Below the pieces are notes generated by a model. The model worked only from the letters and a program-made list of their open reading frames with translations. It did no database searches and was not told the DNA's origin. The translations under genes and the position numbers were made by a program. A stretch of 64,000 bases of DNA from CAYREE01 sp964423225 (GTDB lineage Archaea > Altiarchaeota > Altiarchaeia > IMC4 > SCGC-AAA252-I15). Where the stretch lies: contig CAYREE010000001.1 in assembly GCA_964423225.1 (NCBI GenBank), positions 42,930-106,929 on the forward strand. Reading direction: 5' to 3'. Of the stretch, positions 17,228 to 26,483 are shown one piece after another. Positions within the stretch are counted from its first letter, which is position 1. The number at the start of each line of letters is the position of its first letter.

Positions 17228-18658
17228 TCAGATATCCTTAATACGTTTAGATGTAATCTTTTGAGATAAAACTGTTAGCATGAGACCGAGGAATACAAGG
17301 TAAAATGCGTCTATATTAAATCTTAATCTCTGGGGTGTTGGTACAAGCATGCCTGCTATTCCTAGAAGAATAATTGATAAAAGCATGTATGCTAGGGTTG
17401 TGGAAAATGCATTAGGATTCTTGTATATCTTCTCCTGTATAAGAACATGGATTGTATAGACAAGGAGGAATGGCACGCCAATAATCAATAGCCAGGAAAT
17501 CCTTGAATAACCAAGCTGCCAGAAAAACAATAGATTATACAACCTATCCACAGTACTTATCTTTTTATAATTCACATCTTCACTTGAATCGAATGGATAT
17601 ACCCAGTTCGAAGAAGGTAAGAAATAACGATAATAATTCTTGAAGATGACCATCAAGGTATCAACAGGTTTTTTTCCCATGAATATTAGAGCATCATCTA
17701 GATAACGATTTGAATATGTGAGATATTTGATGTGATTATGGTTCGAGTAGCCGTTAGACTTATATTCTTCGTCTAGGATAGCGACACCATACATTTCAGG
17801 AAAGCCTGTATCCTTAATTCTGGTTAAATCAGGGGGATAAGGATCATTGAATAAGAGCATGCCAGGATAGCCGTGTTCCAGGATATAATCTGTGCGAAAA
17901 GTCTCGGTACTATACCTTTGTATCATATCAGCTATATTAGATCCAAAAATATGTGAGGAGAAACTCAATAATCCAAAAAGCATGAAATGTTTGATGTAGA
18001 TAAGAGTAAGGACTATGAAGGGTATTGAACATGCAATAAGGGTTTGCCTAGCTAGTCTGCGATTAGATGCAAATAGAAAAATGATGATGAATATAAACCA
18101 AAATAGATGAAAATATGCTCTTGTCAGACTGAGAATTCCTAGAGTCAAAAAGAATAATACACCAAAACCCATTTTTTCTTCAGTTAAAAACTTATGTAGA
18201 AATAATGCAGATAATGTCAGGAATACAGCGACGATATAGCCATATGATAACCAGTTCTCATAGAGAACAACAGACGGGCTTGACATGAATAATATGACAA
18301 GTATAGAAGATATCCACTGGTTTACCCCAAGTCGAATCATCAATAAAAAGAGGGCTACTGTCCAGATCAACCCCAAAACCAGATAGATGAGGAAAAAGGC
18401 CGAGGGATAATGAAATGGAAAGGCTTTTAATACTAATCCTAGAAACAGGTTATAGCCTGGCGGCTGACTCTGCAAATAAAACAGGCTCTCCAGAAGATTA
18501 GTCTGTAAAAGGATTGGATCGATATACTGCCAGTAATAGTGTATCGTCTCATAATCAAAAGAGATGCCAAAAAAATAATAATAGAATAAACGAGAGAGTA
18601 AGACTGCGGCCAAGGATATATACAAGGCTCGACTATTGTCTCTGTAAAACATTGCCAT
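17228..18658 (-). CDS. Polytopic GT-C (family 39-like) membrane protein
   Basis: 476 residues with 10 or more predicted membrane helices. The first outer loop carries acidic FDYETIHYYWQYIDP followed by SQPPGYNLFLG, the pattern of GT-C transferases (ArnT/PMT type) that take sugars from polyprenyl phosphate. Its start codon directly follows the folP stop (zero-base spacer), so it may be expressed with the folate genes. The alternative start 18652 removes two residues. The transferase role is inferred from topology and loop motif. Confidence 0.65.
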   Translation of the reverse strand: MAMFYRDNSRALYISLAAVLLSRLFYYYFFGISFDYETIHYYWQYIDPILLQTNLLESLFYLQSQPPGYNLFLGLVLKAFPFHYPSAFFLIYLVLGLIWTVALFLLMIRLGVNQWISSILVILFMSSPSVVLYENWLSYGYIVAVFLTLSALFLHKFLTEEKMGFGVLFFLTLGILSLTRAYFHLFWFIFIIIFLFASNRRLARQTLIACSIPFIVLTLIYIKHFMLFGLLSFSSHIFGSNIADMIQRYSTETFRTDYILEHGYPGMLLFNDPYPPDLTRIKDTGFPEMYGVAILDEEYKSNGYSNHNHIKYLTYSNRYLDDALIFMGKKPVDTLMVIFKNYYRYFLPSSNWVYPFDSSEDVNYKKISTVDRLYNLLFFWQLGYSRISWLLIIGVPFLLVYTIHVLIQEKIYKNPNAFSTTLAYMLLSIILLGIAGMLVPTPQRLRFNIDAFYLVFLGLMLTVLSQKITSKRIKDI

Positions 18659-19483
18659 CTATACTCCCCGTATCGCATCAATAACATCCACAACCCGCTT
18701 ATTCTCAGCTACATCATGCACACGGATTAGGTCAATACCCTTCAAGACAAGATATGATGTAATTGCTAATGTTCCAGAAAGTCTTTTTTCAACAGGCTCA
18801 TCCAGTATTTGACCTATAAAAGATTTTCTAGAGTGTCCAATTAGAAGTGGATATCCTAATTCCTTGAATTCGTCTATTCTTTGAATTATCTCAAGATTAT
18901 TCTCTAACGTTTTGCCAAATCCGATCCCAGGATCCAGTATTATCTTCGATTCATCTATACCCTTGGAAATCGCATATTCAACTTGTCTTTCCAGGAAATA
19001 TTTGATGTCATCCACAACATCAATATAGTCTGGATTATCCTGCATATCTTTTGGATTGCCCTGCATATGCATGATGCATACAGATACATCATAGTCTGCT
19101 ATGAGTTCTGCCATGCCAGGACTTCGTAGGCCATTCACATCATTAACCATTGATGCGCCAGCATCAAGTGACTGACGCACAATTTCTGTCTTATAGGAGT
19201 CGACTGAGACGGGTATGTCCAATTGTTTAGTGATTTTTTTTATAACCGGTACGATCCTCGCCGCCTCATCAACAACAGAGAGCCTATCTGCGCCAGGACG
19301 TGTGCTTTCACCACCCACATCGATTATGCCAGCCCCAGCCACAACCATCATATTAGCATGTTCCACTGCCTTATCTAGTGTATTGTGTTGGCCGCCATCA
19401 CTAAATGAATCTGGAGTAACATTTAGTATTCCCATTAATGTCGTTTTGTTCTTGTTTAAAATCATTTTTTTTACAAACTGCAT
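18659..19483 (-). CDS. folP: Dihydropteroate synthase
   Basis: Condenses 6-hydroxymethyl-dihydropterin diphosphate with p-aminobenzoate. 274 residues with all family blocks: MGILNVTPDSFSDGG, DVGGESTRPGA, SVDSYKTE, VNDVNGLR, CIMHMQGNP, ILDPGIGFGKT, LIGHSRKSFIG and RVHDV. It overlaps the 3' end of folC by 13 bp; a second ATG at 19465 would leave a 5-nt gap instead. This is the bacterial-type enzyme. With folC next to it, it implies true folate (not methanopterin) synthesis. Confidence 0.95.
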   Translation of the reverse strand: MQFVKKMILNKNKTTLMGILNVTPDSFSDGGQHNTLDKAVEHANMMVVAGAGIIDVGGESTRPGADRLSVVDEAARIVPVIKKITKQLDIPVSVDSYKTEIVRQSLDAGASMVNDVNGLRSPGMAELIADYDVSVCIMHMQGNPKDMQDNPDYIDVVDDIKYFLERQVEYAISKGIDESKIILDPGIGFGKTLENNLEIIQRIDEFKELGYPLLIGHSRKSFIGQILDEPVEKRLSGTLAITSYLVLKGIDLIRVHDVAENKRVVDVIDAIRGV

Positions 19484-20745
19484 TCATTAAACCATTTTTT
19501 CCTGGCTTCCCCAACAACGAAGAGGCTGCCAGTGATCAGGACAAGATCTTTTTCACATGCATCATCCAATGCTTTCATAATGCCTTCATCCACACTCTGG
19601 CAGGCTATTGCCTTAGAGTACTTGCCTGCATCACTCATAATTATTTTTTCATCCAACGCCTTTATATCACTTGATTTAACCGCATATACACCCGCTGATT
19701 TTTCAGATATCATCCGGGTTAGATCAGAATGGGGTTTGTCATCGGATAATCCGAAGACTGTTATCAACCGATCATAAGCAATCAGATCAATGGTTTGCAA
19801 GAGATTCTCGAATGCAGGCATATTATGGGCTCCATCCAGGATGACCAATGGATTCTCCTGGACAATCTCCATCCTACCAGGCCAGAAGGCTTTATTCAAT
19901 CCCTCCATAATCGTGTCGGTTGATATCTCCCTGTCTAGGGCTTCAAGTACTGCTATCGCTGTTGCTGCATTTACAGCTTGATGAGGCCCGATTAATCCGA
20001 GAGATAAGTGGTATTCATTCCTTGCCTTAACATCTACTTGTTGTTGATAATCATGTATGCCTTTGTCAGTATAGGTTATGTCAACTCCCACTTGGATAAG
20101 ATTCGAATTCTTTTCACTGCATGTTTTCTTTAGGACTATTAATGGCTCTTTCTTGGTTTCCGCAGTAACAACATTGGATCCCTCAGAGATTATGCCTGCT
20201 TTCTCACCCGCAATCTTTGAAAGAGTATCGCCAAGATATTCGGTATGCTCGAGCTCAACATTAGTTATAACCGATACATTCGAATCAATGACATTCGTCG
20301 AATCCCATCTGCCACCAAGACCCACCTCCAATACCAATGCATCAATATCTGATTCCATAAGATATTTCAGACAAATGCATGTTGTCGCCTCAAAGAATGA
20401 TGGTGGTCCGATAGTGGATTCAAGCTCGTCTATGTAGTGCCTAACTTCTGTTGTTTGTCTTGCAAACTCTTCAGGCCTGATTGGAATTCCATTCACAAAA
20501 ACCCGGTCATTAAAATCCATGAGTTGGGGAGACACATATAAACCAGTCTTTAATCCATGCTCCCTCAATACACGTTCAGTCATACAGCAGACACTGCCCT
20601 TACCATTGGTGCCGCCAACATGTATGACAGGACAATCAAACTTTAATCCGATCTTGTCTGCTAACACCCGGGTATGCTCTATACGCGGTTGAATACCAAG
20701 ATATTTCAATGAATAAAGATAATCAACAGACTCCTGATAATCCAT
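19471..20745 (-). CDS. folC: Folylpolyglutamate / dihydrofolate synthase
   Basis: Adds glutamate to dihydropteroate and folates with ATP. 424 residues from ATG 20745; an earlier ATG at 20781 would run into the upstream gene. Seen: the Mur-ligase-like P-loop HVGGTNGKGSVC, a DVLVLEVGLGGRWDSTN-like stretch, TNVELEHTEYLG, GEKAGII, PGRMEI and LDGAHN. A 15-bp stretch of its coding DNA (20432-20446) is identical to part of the tandem repeat at 54394. It is co-oriented with folP, an unknown gene and fhs. Confidence 0.94.
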   Translation of the reverse strand: MDYQESVDYLYSLKYLGIQPRIEHTRVLADKIGLKFDCPVIHVGGTNGKGSVCCMTERVLREHGLKTGLYVSPQLMDFNDRVFVNGIPIRPEEFARQTTEVRHYIDELESTIGPPSFFEATTCICLKYLMESDIDALVLEVGLGGRWDSTNVIDSNVSVITNVELEHTEYLGDTLSKIAGEKAGIISEGSNVVTAETKKEPLIVLKKTCSEKNSNLIQVGVDITYTDKGIHDYQQQVDVKARNEYHLSLGLIGPHQAVNAATAIAVLEALDREISTDTIMEGLNKAFWPGRMEIVQENPLVILDGAHNMPAFENLLQTIDLIAYDRLITVFGLSDDKPHSDLTRMISEKSAGVYAVKSSDIKALDEKIIMSDAGKYSKAIACQSVDEGIMKALDDACEKDLVLITGSLFVVGEARKKWFNECSL

Positions 20746-20755
20746 GATAATAATA

Positions 20756-21280
20756 CTAAGCAACCATACTTTTATCTTCAACCTTATGCTTCAGACGGTT
20801 CAATGCTTCCAGATATCTCGTGAAAGCAAGCCCAGGGGGAACCTGATCCACATGTTCGCTAGCATCAACAGGAAGGGCCTTGAATGTCTTGGTCTCAGTA
20901 TCTGGACGATATTTTAATTCTACTTTATTAGCTTCTTCTGGAGAGGGTTGTTGGTTTGGTTTGACCAACATGCATAGAGTATATGGTTTTCCTTCAGGAT
21001 GCTTTCCCAACTCGACTATGAGTGGTGCATCCCAGCCTATTAAAGATGGCTGATCATCTAATGGAGGTAATGAACTTAAAGCATTATTGAGCCTCTGATT
21101 CCTCCGGATATATGCCATCACATCCTTTGTAGACAATTCAACTCCTTGCTTAGGAGCTTCTTCAGGAGGTAATTCCTTTGGCTTAATATCCCTTACACCA
21201 ATAGCTATAGAGATGCTGCCTTCAAGCTGTCTTACCATAGCGTCGGAGGCATGAGTAATCATTGAATAGGATAATGTCAT
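20756..21280 (-). CDS. Hypothetical protein between fhs and folC
   Basis: I do not recognise this 174-residue protein. It has no membrane helix or signal peptide, few cysteines, and a Pro-rich acidic N-terminal third (IKPKELPPEEAPKQG). A probable beta region follows (APLIVELGKHPEGKPYTLCMLV) and the C-terminus is helical. It lies 10 nt upstream of folC and 80 nt downstream of fhs on the same strand, so it is probably transcribed with folate genes. A link to folate metabolism rests only on position. Confidence 0.55.
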   Translation of the reverse strand: MTLSYSMITHASDAMVRQLEGSISIAIGVRDIKPKELPPEEAPKQGVELSTKDVMAYIRRNQRLNNALSSLPPLDDQPSLIGWDAPLIVELGKHPEGKPYTLCMLVKPNQQPSPEEANKVELKYRPDTETKTFKALPVDASEHVDQVPPGLAFTRYLEALNRLKHKVEDKSMVA

Positions 21281-21360
21281 ATTTATTTACCTATTAAAAT
21301 TTGGGAAGTCTAGGTTAAAATAACCTCCGATTATCCTTAAAAACACGATATTTTTAAATA

Positions 21361-23019
21361 TTAGAATAATCCGGTTATTCGTCCTTCATCAGTGATACTG
21401 ATCTCTTCTGCCGCCGGTTTTCTTGGTAATCCAGGCATTGCAATCAACTTACCAACCATGGCAACGAGAAATCCTGCTCCAGCAGAAACCCTGACTTTAC
21501 GCATGGTTATATTAAAACCACTTGGCCTTCCCAATAGGCTTGTATCATCGCTTAATGATTTCTCGGTCTTGCTCATGCAGATCGGAAGATTGCCGAATCC
21601 CTGTTCTTCAAGAAGACGTATATCATTCTCAGCAGACTTTGTATAGTCTACTCCACTAGCACCATAAACTTTACTGCAAATCAATCCGATCTTCTCCTTG
21701 ATCGGAATGTCTAATTCATAGTTGAATTTGAAGTCCTTTGGATCATCAATGATGTCTAATAAAGCTGTTGCAAGCTCTACACCTCCTTTCCCACCATTAG
21801 CATGCACATCAGATATTGCAACAGGGACCTTCATTTTCTCACACTCCTTCCTGACTAATTCTATCTCCTCTTTGGAATCGGTTGAGAACTTGTTTATTGC
21901 AACCACCATCGGCAAACCATAGAGTTTAACATTCTCTATCTGCTTTTCAAGGTTCACCAAACCGATTTCAACAGCCTTCGGGTTGGGAGTATCATAATCA
22001 GTTACACCACCATGATGCTTCAAGGCCCTAATGGTTGCAACAAGAACTACGGCATCAGGTTTTAAACCAGACTGCCTGCATTTTATATCGAAGAATTTCT
22101 CAGCCCCGAGATCTGCGCCGAATCCTGCCTCGGTTACGACGATATCTGCAAGCTTTAAAGCCATCTTCGTCGCCACAACACTATTACAACCATGAGCAAT
22201 ATTTGCAAACGGTCCTCCATGGATGAATGCGGGACCGCCTTCAATAGTCTGCACGAGGTTAGGATTGAATGCGTCACGTAAGAGTGCTGCCATCGCACCT
22301 TCTACACCAAGTTCCTTGACTGTCACAGGCTCTCCGAAGAATGTTATCGCAGCAACAATCCTGCCTAGCCTCTGCTTCAAGTCTTTATAGCTTTCAGCAA
22401 GGCATAATACAGCCATGACCTCGCTTGCAGCAGTGATATTATATCCATCCTCCCTGGCAATACCTGTTGAATCGCCTAGCCCGATGAATATCCTCCTTAA
22501 GGAACGATCATTCATATCGGTTACTCGCTTCCAGACAACAGCATTAGGATTAATATTCATTTTATTGCCCTGGAAGATATGATTGTCAATTACAGCAGAA
22601 AGTAGATTGTTTGCCGCAGTTACTGCAGGAATGTCTCCAGTAAAGAAGAGGTTGATGTCTTCCATAGGTAATACTTGAGAGTATCCGCCACCCGCAGCCC
22701 CGCCCTTTATACCCATGACAGGTCCAAGAGACGGTTCCCTGATGCAAAGAACCGCATTCATCCCCTTCTTCCTTAATCCTTGCGTCAATCCTACAGTTGT
22801 AGTCGTCTTGCCTTCTCCAGCACGAGTTGGAGTCATAGAAGTTACAAGAACAAGTTTACCGTCTTTTTTAGACTTGAATTCCTCAAGCATTCGTACTGGA
22901 ACCTTCGCCTTATAACTACCATAGAACATTAATTCATCTTCAGACAAGTCCAGCATAGATGCTATCTCACTAATGGGTTTTAACGTTACTTCCTGTGCTA
23001 TCTCAATATCTGACTTCAT
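21361..23019 (-). CDS. fhs: Formate-tetrahydrofolate ligase
   Basis: Makes 10-formyl-THF from formate, THF and ATP. 552 residues, full length. Seen: the P-loop TPTRAGEGKTTTTVGL, EPSLGPVMGIKGGAAGGGY, FTGDIPAVTAANN, the TEAGFGADLGAEKFFDI block and VVAINKFSTDS. The enzyme is common in acetogenic and fermentative bacteria and patchy in archaea, so its ancestry here probably includes transfer from bacteria. Its product feeds PurN and PurH, both encoded nearby. Confidence 0.97.
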   Translation of the reverse strand: MKSDIEIAQEVTLKPISEIASMLDLSEDELMFYGSYKAKVPVRMLEEFKSKKDGKLVLVTSMTPTRAGEGKTTTTVGLTQGLRKKGMNAVLCIREPSLGPVMGIKGGAAGGGYSQVLPMEDINLFFTGDIPAVTAANNLLSAVIDNHIFQGNKMNINPNAVVWKRVTDMNDRSLRRIFIGLGDSTGIAREDGYNITAASEVMAVLCLAESYKDLKQRLGRIVAAITFFGEPVTVKELGVEGAMAALLRDAFNPNLVQTIEGGPAFIHGGPFANIAHGCNSVVATKMALKLADIVVTEAGFGADLGAEKFFDIKCRQSGLKPDAVVLVATIRALKHHGGVTDYDTPNPKAVEIGLVNLEKQIENVKLYGLPMVVAINKFSTDSKEEIELVRKECEKMKVPVAISDVHANGGKGGVELATALLDIIDDPKDFKFNYELDIPIKEKIGLICSKVYGASGVDYTKSAENDIRLLEEQGFGNLPICMSKTEKSLSDDTSLLGRPSGFNITMRKVRVSAGAGFLVAMVGKLIAMPGLPRKPAAEEISITDEGRITGLF

Positions 23020-23072
23020 TTCTCTTCAAAATTTTTTTTTTGGATAAATATTTGTCCAATAATATTATAAGT

Positions 23073-24347
23073 ATGAAAAAAGCAAGAATCCAAGAGATTT
23101 TACTATTATTAACTGCAATAATGATTGGATTACTGTTTAGTGAACTGGCTGTCCGTTTTTTATTAATAGATTATGCAGATGAATTTGAGGGGATAACAGT
23201 TTTTGAGATCGATAGCCAAGATTATGAAAAACTGATAGAACGGGGCTTTATCGATGAAAAAGACAACATATTCATACCATCAAAAAATCAGGAGCTAAAA
23301 TATGTCCTAAATCCATCAAAGACAAAATATGTGAAAAACATCAAGTATCGGGTTAATAAAGACGGTATTAGAGACAGAAACTATAGGAAGAAAACTCCTC
23401 GAAACACTGAGAGAATTGTAGTTGTCGGCGACTCCAATACATATGGAAACAGTTTAAATGCTTCAGATAGATACACAGATATTCTAGAAAAAATTCTCAA
23501 TAAGAAAAAGATTGATCCAAACAATAGGAGATATGAGGTCATAAACATTGGGGTCACAGGATATAATTTCAAAGAGTATAACGAACGACTCATCCAAAAA
23601 GGGATAAAATACAATCCAGACCTTGTCATAGTCCAATACTCGTTAAACGATGCTATAATACCAGGCGGACGCTATGAGGGAAAAAATGATGTTAGAAGAT
23701 ATTGCTTTGATGAATTCCAACCACACGAACATATGATACAGGACGGGGAATCCCAGGTGATAATAGAAGGCATCGAAAGGACAATGATGAGATCGAGATT
23801 ACTATCATTGATCAGATCATATATCCCAAAAACAACAGATGTTAAAAATGACATGAACTATCTCTTAACAACATATTATCATTCGCGAGTCGACACAGGA
23901 CATTACAAGGAAATTGTCTGCACCCATGCAGATACAGAATTTTATCAGAGAGTGGAAGAACAGTTCGACAGACTTATTCACCTTTCAAATATTCACGGAT
24001 TCCAGATTATACTAGTGATAATACCAAAACCTGAAAAATATGAGGATCCCTTATGGGACCGATATGAATTTACACCTATCCATGACATGGTGAGAAAAAC
24101 ATCAGAAGATAGAGGCATACCAGTCCACGACCTTCTAAACGACGTGATGACTTTTCCTGCAATAACAGTCTCATCCACTGATCCAACAGACTTACTACAC
24201 TATTCTGAATTCGGACATCGAGTAATCGCAATATCCATATACAATTACATAATAGAAAACAATATGATTAATGACAATAAAAATTATAATAAAATGTCAT
24301 TGACCACATCATTAAACAAGACCAAAATGATGTCAAAGAGAGAATAG
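23073..24347 (+). CDS. Membrane-anchored SGNH/GDSL hydrolase-like protein (copy 1)
   Basis: 424 residues from ATG 23073; a longer frame from 22995 would overlap the divergent fhs start. One N-terminal membrane helix (about 8-30) places the rest outside. SGNH blocks: VVVGDSNTYG with Ser121 as nucleophile, the block II Gly in NIGVTGYN, VQYSLNDA with the Asn, and a C-terminal DLLHYSEFGH carrying an Asp/His pair. Such proteins are esterases or O-acyl transferases acting on glycans or lipids. A paralogue follows 1 nt later, then an amidinotransferase. Confidence 0.78.
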   Translation: MKKARIQEILLLLTAIMIGLLFSELAVRFLLIDYADEFEGITVFEIDSQDYEKLIERGFIDEKDNIFIPSKNQELKYVLNPSKTKYVKNIKYRVNKDGIRDRNYRKKTPRNTERIVVVGDSNTYGNSLNASDRYTDILEKILNKKKIDPNNRRYEVINIGVTGYNFKEYNERLIQKGIKYNPDLVIVQYSLNDAIIPGGRYEGKNDVRRYCFDEFQPHEHMIQDGESQVIIEGIERTMMRSRLLSLIRSYIPKTTDVKNDMNYLLTTYYHSRVDTGHYKEIVCTHADTEFYQRVEEQFDRLIHLSNIHGFQIILVIIPKPEKYEDPLWDRYEFTPIHDMVRKTSEDRGIPVHDLLNDVMTFPAITVSSTDPTDLLHYSEFGHRVIAISIYNYIIENNMINDNKNYNKMSLTTSLNKTKMMSKRE

Positions 24348-24348
24348 A

Positions 24349-25638
24349 ATGACTAAGAAAAAAAAGAGACATAGGATAAAAAAAAGGATTCTAGAAATAT
24401 TGCTTTTATTCCTAGCCATCATCACAGGCCTCTTATTGAGTGAAATAACCGTTAGGATTTTTTATGATGATGAACCAGCTGAACTAGAGGGTTTAGCAGT
24501 GTTCGACATCAATAGTGAAGACTATGATCGGTTGAAAAAAAGGGGTTTGATAGATGAGAAGAACAACATATACATACCATCAAATAATGATGAATTAAAG
24601 TATGTGCTTAATCCATCCAAGGAGAAGAAAGTTGGGGATATTGTTTACCGGATAAACAAAGATGGTATGCGGGATCGGAAATATTCAAGAAAAAAGCCAA
24701 AGAATACGGTTAGAGTATTAATGTTGGGGGATTCCAACGTCTTCGGATGGGAAATAAACGCCTCAGATAGGATGAGTGATTGGCTTGAGATACTATTGAA
24801 TAATGAAGTATCACAGGTACAAGGACGTAAAAAATATGAAGTCTTGAATCTAGGTGTGGGCGCATATAATTTTAAACAATATATTGAAATCCTCAAGGAA
24901 AAAGGCTTGAAATACAATCCTGATCTCGTAATTGTATCATACACCCTAAACGACGCATCAATCCCAAATATAAAACATCCAAGATATCAAGACGTCCTTA
25001 AATACTGCAATGAACAATTCGTGCCATTAGATCATATGGAAAAAGAGGCCGAACAGTATTATAAAACCGGACTATACCAAACACTTGTAGAAAAATCCAG
25101 GTTATTATACCTAATAACATCATATATCCCAGCAAAGGAGAACCAGAATTATATGAACAATATCTTACAAGTATTTAACAATTACCATCCAGACCAGGGA
25201 GCCTATAAAGAAATCGTATGCACCCATTCAGACAATCAATTCTGGAATATTGTGGTAGATAGCCTGAACGAGCTAAAAAACATATCAGACAAAGAAGGAT
25301 TCAAAACCATTCTAGCAATAATGCCAAAACCCGATAGGTTTGAAGACATTTCCTGGGTAAACTATGAATTTCAACCAATACATGATAAGGTTAGTGGAAA
25401 AGCCGGAGAAGTTGGATTGCCAGTATACGATTACCTTAATGATATGAGAAAGTATCCTGCCTCCATCATTTTAGTGAATATACCCTATGACACAATCCAT
25501 TTTTCAGAATTTGGCAATAGATTGATGGCAATTTCAATGTATAACCACTTGATCGAAAATGACGTTCTAATAGGAACAGGTGATTTCAAGGAAAAACCAT
25601 CCACATATGCGATAAACAATACCATGATGCTCACATGA
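24349..25638 (+). CDS. Membrane-anchored SGNH/GDSL hydrolase-like protein (copy 2)
   Basis: 429 residues, a full-length tandem paralogue of the preceding gene, sharing the N-terminal layout (basic start, one membrane helix at about 14-36, FDINSEDYDRL, YVLNPSKEK). SGNH residues: LGDSNVFG with Ser129, LGVGAYN, SYTLNDA, and TIHFSEFGNR at the C-terminus. The start is one base after the stop of copy 1, and its stop overlaps the amidinotransferase start by 4 bp, so all three are one translational unit. Substrate unknown. Confidence 0.77.
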   Translation: MTKKKKRHRIKKRILEILLLFLAIITGLLLSEITVRIFYDDEPAELEGLAVFDINSEDYDRLKKRGLIDEKNNIYIPSNNDELKYVLNPSKEKKVGDIVYRINKDGMRDRKYSRKKPKNTVRVLMLGDSNVFGWEINASDRMSDWLEILLNNEVSQVQGRKKYEVLNLGVGAYNFKQYIEILKEKGLKYNPDLVIVSYTLNDASIPNIKHPRYQDVLKYCNEQFVPLDHMEKEAEQYYKTGLYQTLVEKSRLLYLITSYIPAKENQNYMNNILQVFNNYHPDQGAYKEIVCTHSDNQFWNIVVDSLNELKNISDKEGFKTILAIMPKPDRFEDISWVNYEFQPIHDKVSGKAGEVGLPVYDYLNDMRKYPASIILVNIPYDTIHFSEFGNRLMAISMYNHLIENDVLIGTGDFKEKPSTYAINNTMMLT

Positions 25639-26483
25639 AAATAAAGTTGAAGATAGAAAACGAATATGATAGATTAAAAGAAGTGATAATAGGACTCCCC
25701 AACACATTCAACACATTAGGCAAGTTAAAGCCGATCAATCCTACAGAAGAAAAATATTTTAATACACCAGAAAGCCCTAAGAAAAGCCTCGTTATAAAAG
25801 AGATGCATTCATTCGCAAAAACATTAAGAATGCATGGAGTAAAAGTCCATTATCCAAGACCACTCAAAGGCACAATCGACCAGCTTACACCCCGTGACCT
25901 GGGATTCGTCATAGACAATACATTCATCATATCGCATATGGCATACAAGATCAGAGAACAAGAGGAGAAGGGGATAACAGGATACCTGGATAGGTTTGAC
26001 GGCAAAATTGTAAAAGCCCCAAAAACCAGTATTGTCGAGGGAGGTGATATAATCATTGATGAAAGAGTGATATACGTCGGGGTTGGAAGACGAACAAACG
26101 AAAAAGGATTTGAATTCATCAAAAAAACATTTTCAGACAGATACAAGGTCATTAGAGTAAAGCACAAAGCACTACATCTAGACTGCGCATTAAACATACT
26201 TGGAAAAGGCCATGTCTTAATCCAACAGAACATGCTTGAGCATATCTCAAAGAGTATCAATGACAGATACAAGATCATAAATATCCCAAAAGAGGAGTAT
26301 GACATGCTTACAACCAATGTTCTTTCGCTTTCAAAAGACACTATCATAGCCCGTGACGCATGCTCAAAGACAAATAAAATGCTTTCTAAAAAAGGATATG
26401 AGATTATTGAGATTGAATTTAATGAGATTCCTAAGACTGGGGGTTCAGTAAGATGCTGTAGCCTTCCATTAACTAGGATTTGA
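25635..26483 (+). CDS. Amidinotransferase / arginine deiminase superfamily enzyme
   Basis: 282 residues of the guanidino-group-modifying superfamily (ADI, DDAH, amidinotransferases). Catalytic residues are placed as expected: the PRDLG motif near 86-90, the Glu in VEGGD (135-138), His181 in ALHLD, and the nucleophile Cys274 in GGSVRCCSLPLTR. At this length and without an ADI helical domain it is closest to the DDAH/AgrE-like hydrolases, but glycine-type transfer is not excluded. It is coupled by ATGA overlap to two SGNH proteins. There is no signal peptide, so it is cytosolic. Confidence 0.82.
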   Translation: MKIKLKIENEYDRLKEVIIGLPNTFNTLGKLKPINPTEEKYFNTPESPKKSLVIKEMHSFAKTLRMHGVKVHYPRPLKGTIDQLTPRDLGFVIDNTFIISHMAYKIREQEEKGITGYLDRFDGKIVKAPKTSIVEGGDIIIDERVIYVGVGRRTNEKGFEFIKKTFSDRYKVIRVKHKALHLDCALNILGKGHVLIQQNMLEHISKSINDRYKIINIPKEEYDMLTTNVLSLSKDTIIARDACSKTNKMLSKKGYEIIEIEFNEIPKTGGSVRCCSLPLTRI

